From contig JBAZOW010000142.1 in NCBI GenBank assembly GCA_041648495.1, positions 1-9,235 on the forward strand: a stretch of DNA of 9,235 nt, read 5' to 3'. Below, piece after piece: positions 6,316 to 9,235 of this stretch. The notes under the pieces were generated by a model. The model saw only the letters and a list, made by a program, of their open reading frames with translations, searched no databases and had not been told where the DNA came from. Positions within the stretch are counted from its first letter, which is position 1; every line of letters starts with the position of its first letter. Origin of the DNA: Patulibacter sp041648495 (GTDB taxonomy: Bacteria > Actinomycetota > Thermoleophilia > Solirubrobacterales > Solirubrobacteraceae). The translations under genes and the position numbers were made by a program.

Positions 6316-6807
6316 GTGAGCGACCCGTCCGCTCCGGGCTCCTCGGGTCCGCACGTCCGCGGACCCGAGGGTGCGCCGCTGGTGGTGCTGTTCGGCGACG
6401 TCACCTGCGTGCGCTGCCAGCAGGCGTACCTGGCGCTCGGCGACGCGCCGCTCCGGCTGCAGTGGCGGCACTTCGTGCTGCGCGCCCGGGGTCCGCAGCC
6501 CCGCGCGATCGCGACCGCGCTCGAAGCCGCAGCGCGTCAGGACGCGTTCTGGCCGCTGCTGGACCGGGCGATGGCGCAGCCCGCGCGGCTCGAGGACCCC
6601 GACCTGTGGCGCATCGCCGCCGACCTCGGGCTGGACGTCGACCGCTTCCGCGCCGACCGCCGCGACGAGCGGACCGACGCCGCGATCGGCGCAGACCTCT
6701 CGGCCGCGCTGACGCTCGGCGCCACCGGGACCCCAGCACTGCTCGTCGACGGCACGATCGACCACGGCGTGCCCGACGCCGCCTGGATCGCCGCCCTCCT
6801 CGACTGA
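6316..6807 (+). CDS. DsbA/thioredoxin-fold protein with CVRC motif
   Basis: The 163-residue product belongs to the DsbA-like thioredoxin group related to the thioredoxin domain found fused to some NhaA antiporters. The hallmarks are HVRGPEGAPLVVLFGD near residues 13-28, a CxxC site Cys31-Val-Arg-Cys34, WRHFVLRARGPQPRA, a helical insertion (about 66-130) and the cis-proline loop GATGTPALLVDG with Pro140. The usual CPYC/CPxC is replaced by CVRC, which should alter redox potential. No signal peptide or membrane segment is visible, so it is probably cytosolic. The start at GTG 6316 puts HVRGPE at the usual distance from the N-terminus; no Shine-Dalgarno is seen. It lies in the same frame as the peroxiredoxin, separated by one TGA and a 36-nt gap. 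A thiol-reductant or oxidoreductase role for the upstream enzyme is plausible but unproven. Confidence 0.8.
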   Translation: MSDPSAPGSSGPHVRGPEGAPLVVLFGDVTCVRCQQAYLALGDAPLRLQWRHFVLRARGPQPRAIATALEAAARQDAFWPLLDRAMAQPARLEDPDLWRIAADLGLDVDRFRADRRDERTDAAIGADLSAALTLGATGTPALLVDGTIDHGVPDAAWIAALLD

Positions 6808-6814
6808 CCTCCGC

Positions 6815-6826
6815 CCGGCTAGCCGG
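6815..6826. repeat. 12-bp palindrome between convergent genes
   Basis: CCGGCTAGCCGG is a perfect palindrome spanning the 11-nt gap between the thioredoxin-fold gene and the convergent minus-strand gene, and it includes the latter's TAG stop. As RNA it would form only a 4-bp stem with a CTAG loop and there is no T-tract, so it is at most a weak bidirectional terminator. Confidence 0.35.
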
Positions 6827-7910
6827 CGCGTCGGATGCTGCGCCAGCGCAGTCCGAGCCCGACCAGGCCGACCAGCAGCACGACGCCCGGGACCACCACC
6901 AGCCAGAGCCAGCCCGGCGCGCCCTCGAACGGCACCTCGGGCGCGTTCTCGGCCGGCAGGGGCGAGGTCGCGAACCCCGCCTCGGACTCGAACGGGTAGT
7001 CGGTCGACGCGCGGAACAGCCGGTCGCTGACGCCCTGCTCGGTCACCAGGTCGTCCGTGATCTCGGTCGGCGGCGTGCCGACGGTGCCGAGCTTGGTCAG
7101 GAACTCCTCACCCCCGAGCAGCGCCTGGACGTCCTGGCTCGGGCTCGGAGCCAGGTCGACGATCCATCCGGCGTGGTACGTGTCGAAGCCCTTCGCGGTC
7201 ACGCGGTGCGGACCGGCGACGTAGAGCGCGACCGAGACCGCATCGCGGCCCGCGCCGAGCACGCGCATCGGGAACCGGATCCGGTCGCTGGGAAAGTCCA
7301 AGCGCAGCGGCTGCAGGGTCTGCTCGGCCGACACCGGCTCGTTCAGGCGCAGACCGACGAACGCCCAGCCGGCGTCGGCGTAGCGCCGCAGCTCGCGGGC
7401 CTGGGCGGCCGGGGTCGTCAGGTCGTGGCGCTCCAGCCACGCGGTCAGCGCGGCGTGGTCGCCGGCCGGAAGGTCGGTCAGCTCGTACGCCGCGAACGGG
7501 TCCGGTTTCGGACGCGGCACGTCGTCGCCCTTCTGTCGGGCCGTCTCGCTGGCCACGGTGCGTGGCGCGGTGGCCTGGTCCAGTTCGGCGAAGACGGCCG
7601 CCGAGGGCCCCTCCAGCTCGCTCACGACCGGCGCGGCGGGGACCGGGATCAGCACCGCCGGGCGCTCGCGCTCCCCGGACGACGCCGCCTCGTCCGGCTT
7701 CAGGCTGATCGTCAGCACCGTCGACTGCTGGCCGTCGCGCGCGCTGACCAGCGCGGTCTCGCGGTCCAGCGTCGCGCCGTAGGCGACGGCGCCGGCCTGC
7801 GCGGCGGGCGCCCCCAGCAGCGGCGCGGCGACCGCGGCCAGCGCGGCGACGACGGCGACGCGCATCCGCGATCGGGAGGCGGACGAACGGCGGACGAGCG
7901 ACGGGGTCAC
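6819..7910 (-). CDS. DUF2330-type exported protein with C-terminal membrane anchor
   Basis: The 363-residue product has an N-terminal signal peptide: basic residues (MTPSLVRRSSASRSRMR), a hydrophobic stretch AVVAALAAVAAPLLG and a likely cleavage after AQA near residue 39. The mature part resembles DUF2330 proteins in segments such as LIPVPAAPVVSELEGPSAAVFAELDQATAP and FVGLRLNEPVSAEQTLQPLRLDFPSDRIRFPMRV. It lacks the cysteines (CGGFFC-like) often found at the mature N-terminus of that family and has no cysteine at all. Residues about 334-356 form one transmembrane helix followed by a basic tail (RWRSIRRAG), giving a protein outside the membrane with a cytosolic C-terminus. The chosen start is GTG 7910, with a -10-like box just upstream; ATG at 7865 would give a shorter n-region and is a real alternative. 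Function is unknown. It is convergent with the redox pair and divergent from pnp. Confidence 0.78.
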   Translation of the reverse strand: MTPSLVRRSSASRSRMRVAVVAALAAVAAPLLGAPAAQAGAVAYGATLDRETALVSARDGQQSTVLTISLKPDEAASSGERERPAVLIPVPAAPVVSELEGPSAAVFAELDQATAPRTVASETARQKGDDVPRPKPDPFAAYELTDLPAGDHAALTAWLERHDLTTPAAQARELRRYADAGWAFVGLRLNEPVSAEQTLQPLRLDFPSDRIRFPMRVLGAGRDAVSVALYVAGPHRVTAKGFDTYHAGWIVDLAPSPSQDVQALLGGEEFLTKLGTVGTPPTEITDDLVTEQGVSDRLFRASTDYPFESEAGFATSPLPAENAPEVPFEGAPGWLWLVVVPGVVLLVGLVGLGLRWRSIRRAG

Positions 7911-7918
7911 GGCGAGCG

Positions 7919-7924
7919 ATCGTA
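7919..7924 (-). promoter_or_regulatory. -10 box candidate for the DUF2330-type gene
   Basis: Read on the minus strand the sequence is TACGAT (TAnnnT). Its last base is 8 nt from the GTG at 7910, placing the expected start site within 0-3 nt of the start codon, so the transcript would be leaderless or nearly so. There is no Shine-Dalgarno before either possible start codon, and no clear -35. Confidence 0.35.
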
Positions 7925-7983
7925 TCCCGTCGGGCGGGCGGGTGATCGTCCCGGCGTTCCTCCCTGGAGTCGGGCGGGTTCGC

Positions 7984-7989
7984 TAGTCT
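7984..7989 (+). promoter_or_regulatory. -10 box candidate for pnp
   Basis: TAGTCT (TAnnnT) lies 73 nt before the pnp start. Transcription from about G7996 would give a 67-nt leader containing a short ORF, a hairpin and a Shine-Dalgarno. No good -35 hexamer is visible at 16-18 nt spacing. It is in the 152-nt divergent region shared with the minus-strand gene. Confidence 0.4.
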
Positions 7990-8006
7990 CGGTCCGTTCG
8001 GAAAAG

Positions 8007-8066
8007 ATGAGAATCAAAGAAGGCACGTCAGGTCCGATGGACGTGCAGACGAGGAACGACATATGA
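8007..8066 (+). CDS. Possible 19-residue leader peptide upstream of pnp
   Basis: An ATG at 8007 opens a 19-codon frame (MRIKEGTSGPMDVQTRNDI) whose TGA at 8064-8066 overlaps the pnp ATG (8063-8065) as ATGA, the same junction type as elsewhere in this window. A weak GGA (8000-8002) lies 4 nt upstream, followed by an A-rich stretch. It begins about 11 nt after the predicted pnp transcription start. A second in-frame ATG at 8037 would give 9 residues. The peptide has no evident motif and no run of regulatory codons as in amino-acid attenuators. It could couple translation into pnp, or be a chance ORF: a 20-codon open frame is common in high-GC DNA, but a stop landing exactly on the next start is less so. 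Confidence 0.35.
   Translation: MRIKEGTSGPMDVQTRNDI
8023..8046 (+). promoter_or_regulatory. Hairpin in the pnp leader
   Basis: GCACGTC (8023-8029) pairs perfectly with GACGTGC (8040-8046) around a 10-nt loop. An alternative 4-bp hairpin GTCC/GGAC (8032-8035 with 8039-8042) uses part of the same bases. The stem ends 4 nt before the Shine-Dalgarno of pnp without covering it. In E. coli a leader hairpin of pnp is processed by RNase III and PNPase for autoregulation; a parallel role here is suggested only by position. Confidence 0.5.
8051..8055 (+). promoter_or_regulatory. Shine-Dalgarno of pnp
   Basis: GAGGA lies 7 nt before the ATG at 8063. It is the best-placed strong ribosome binding site in the window and settles the pnp start; most other genes here start by overlap or without a Shine-Dalgarno. 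Confidence 0.75.
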
Positions 8067-9235
8067 GTCACGACGACGTGACATCGGTGTCCGTGGAGAT
8101 CTCGGGGAGCGAGATCACCTTCGAGACCGGCAAGCTTGCGAAGCAGGCCTCCGGCGCGGTCACCGTCCGACAGGGCGACACCATCGTCCTGTGCACCGCC
8201 TCCACGGGGCGGTTGAAGGACTTCGACTTCCTGCCGCTCACGGTGGACGTGGAAGAGCGGTCCTACGCCGCGGGCAAGATCCCGGGCTCGTTCTTCAAGC
8301 GCGAGGGCAAGGCGGGCGAGAAGGCCACGCTGACCGCGCGCATGATCGACCGCCCGATCCGCCCGCTGCTGCCGAAGAACTGGCGCTTCGAGACGCAGGT
8401 CGTCGCGATGCCGATCTCGGTCGACCACGTGCACCCGTACGACATCCTCGCGATGAACGGTGCCTCGGCGGCCCTGACGATCTCCTCGATCCCGCTGCCG
8501 GAGCCGATCGGCGCCGTGCGGATCGGCAAGATCGACGGCACGATCGTGGTCAACCCGCCGGAGGAGTCGCTGCTCGCCACCGGTGACAGCGACCTCGATC
8601 TGATCGTCGCCGGCACCGCCGACGCGATCCTGATGGTCGAGGCCGGCGCCAACGTCATCCCCGAGGCCGAGATCCTCGACGCGCTCGACATCGCGCACGG
8701 CGCGATCAAGAAGCTCGTCGCCGCGCAGCTCGAGCTGCGCAAGCTCGCGGGCAAGGACAAGGTCGAGCACGAGGGCCCCTCGCTCGACGCCAAGCTGCTG
8801 GCGAAGGTCAAGAAGTCGGCCGCCGGCAAGAAGATCGTCAAGGCCACCGAGGTCGTCGACAAGCTCGACCGCGAGGCCGAGACCGACGCCGCCAAGGACG
8901 CCGCCTACGAGGCGAACGCGGTCGAGGGCGACGACGCGCACAACGCGGCCGTCAAGGCCGTCGTCAACGCGATCGAGAAGGCCGCGATCCGCGACCGGAT
9001 CGCCGTTCAGAAGGTGCGCCCGGACGGCCGCGCCGCCGACGAGATCCGCAAGATCACGATCGAGACCGGCACCGCTCCGCGGACGCACGGCTCGGCGCTC
9101 TTCACGCGTGGCCAGACGCAGGCCCTCTCGGTCGTGTCGCTCGGCACGCTGAAGGAGGAGATGCGGCTCGACACCCTCGGGCTCGAGACCAACCGCTACT
9201 ACTGGCACCACTACAACTTCCCGCCGTTCTCCGTC
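8063..9235 (+). CDS. pnp: Polyribonucleotide nucleotidyltransferase (PNPase), 3'-truncated by window edge
   Basis: PNPase degrades RNA 3' to 5' by phosphorolysis, releasing nucleoside diphosphates, and can add tails; it works as a ring-shaped trimer in mRNA decay. The frame is open from ATG 8063 to the window end (391 codons, roughly half of the usual 700-750). Residues about 8-150 are the first RNase PH core with ERSYAAGKIPGSFFKREG (66-82) and MIDRPIRPLLP (94-104). A Lys/Ala/Glu-rich helical linker spans about 205-310. The second, catalytic RNase PH core starts with RPDGRAADEIRKI (319-331) and PRTHGSALFTRGQTQAL (339-355), then HHYNFPPFSV at the edge. The catalytic Asp residues, KH and S1 domains would lie beyond the window. 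The start is supported by a GAGGA 7 nt upstream. Confidence 0.97.
   Translation, partial: MSHDDVTSVSVEISGSEITFETGKLAKQASGAVTVRQGDTIVLCTASTGRLKDFDFLPLTVDVEERSYAAGKIPGSFFKREGKAGEKATLTARMIDRPIRPLLPKNWRFETQVVAMPISVDHVHPYDILAMNGASAALTISSIPLPEPIGAVRIGKIDGTIVVNPPEESLLATGDSDLDLIVAGTADAILMVEAGANVIPEAEILDALDIAHGAIKKLVAAQLELRKLAGKDKVEHEGPSLDAKLLAKVKKSAAGKKIVKATEVVDKLDREAETDAAKDAAYEANAVEGDDAHNAAVKAVVNAIEKAAIRDRIAVQKVRPDGRAADEIRKITIETGTAPRTHGSALFTRGQTQALSVVSLGTLKEEMRLDTLGLETNRYYWHHYNFPPFSV

Noticed and set aside
7956..8057. GTTCCTC (7956-7962) is complementary to GAGGAAC around the pnp Shine-Dalgarno (8051-8057), a possible sequestering pair
   Set aside because: The upstream arm lies before the predicted transcription start (about 7996), so it would not be in the mRNA, and a 7-base match is easily found by chance when scanning.
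6462..8066. 534-codon plus-strand frame running through the thioredoxin-fold gene and antisense to the DUF2330-type gene
   Set aside because: It is a shadow of two real genes. Only its last 20 codons (8007-8066) are considered, as a separate candidate leader ORF.
7907..9211. Long minus-strand open frame (434 codons) opposite pnp
   Set aside because: It is antisense to the well-conserved PNPase frame, is made of low-complexity Arg/Gly/Asp/Leu/Val-rich sequence typical of the complement of high-GC genes, and has no recognisable domain.
1..9235. CRISPR array, tRNA or rRNA gene, insertion sequence or prophage segment
   Set aside because: No regularly spaced repeats, no tRNA-like cloverleaf, no transposase or integrase motifs and no terminal inverted repeats were seen.

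Overview
The window is a high-GC (about 70% by eye) bacterial chromosome segment with strong G/C third-position bias, GTG starts, 1-4 nt gene overlaps and TAnnnT -10-like boxes close to start codons. These traits and the gene order infB-rbfA-DHH/NrnA-truB-ribF-rpsO-(...)-pnp fit an actinobacterium. Shortened loops in TruB and RibF, plus a DUF2330-type envelope protein, make me lean towards a deep-branching class such as Thermoleophilia, but that placement is an inference.

Layout. Positions 2-5268 hold a tightly packed plus-strand operon: the 3' part of infB (translation initiation factor IF-2, cut by the left window edge), rbfA (30S maturation), a DHH/DHHA1 nanoRNase/pAp phosphatase, truB (tRNA pseudouridine-55 synthase) and ribF (riboflavin kinase/FAD synthetase). 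Each junction overlaps by 1-4 nt, which suggests serial translational coupling. A 67-nt gap containing a two-stem hairpin and an extended -10 box precedes rpsO (ribosomal protein S15, 5336-5608). A 203-nt gap follows (5609-5811), with a 13-bp direct repeat, small palindromes and a strong terminator-like hairpin.

In many bacteria pnp follows rpsO directly. Here about 2.4 kb separates them, holding three genes: a single-cysteine AhpE-type peroxiredoxin, a DsbA/thioredoxin-fold protein with a CVRC motif, and, convergent on the minus strand, a DUF2330-type protein with a signal peptide and a C-terminal membrane anchor. pnp then starts at 8063 and runs off the right edge. Its leader holds a possible 19-residue upstream ORF whose stop codon overlaps the pnp start, and a 7-bp hairpin.

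Together the genes cover translation initiation, ribosome and tRNA maturation, RNA turnover and flavin cofactor synthesis, with a small thiol-redox pair inserted. Most of the window is ordinary housekeeping sequence. I do not see a clear new multi-gene system. The best leads are the rpsO-pnp insertion, the pnp leader, and the cluster of apparently leaderless or near-leaderless starts.
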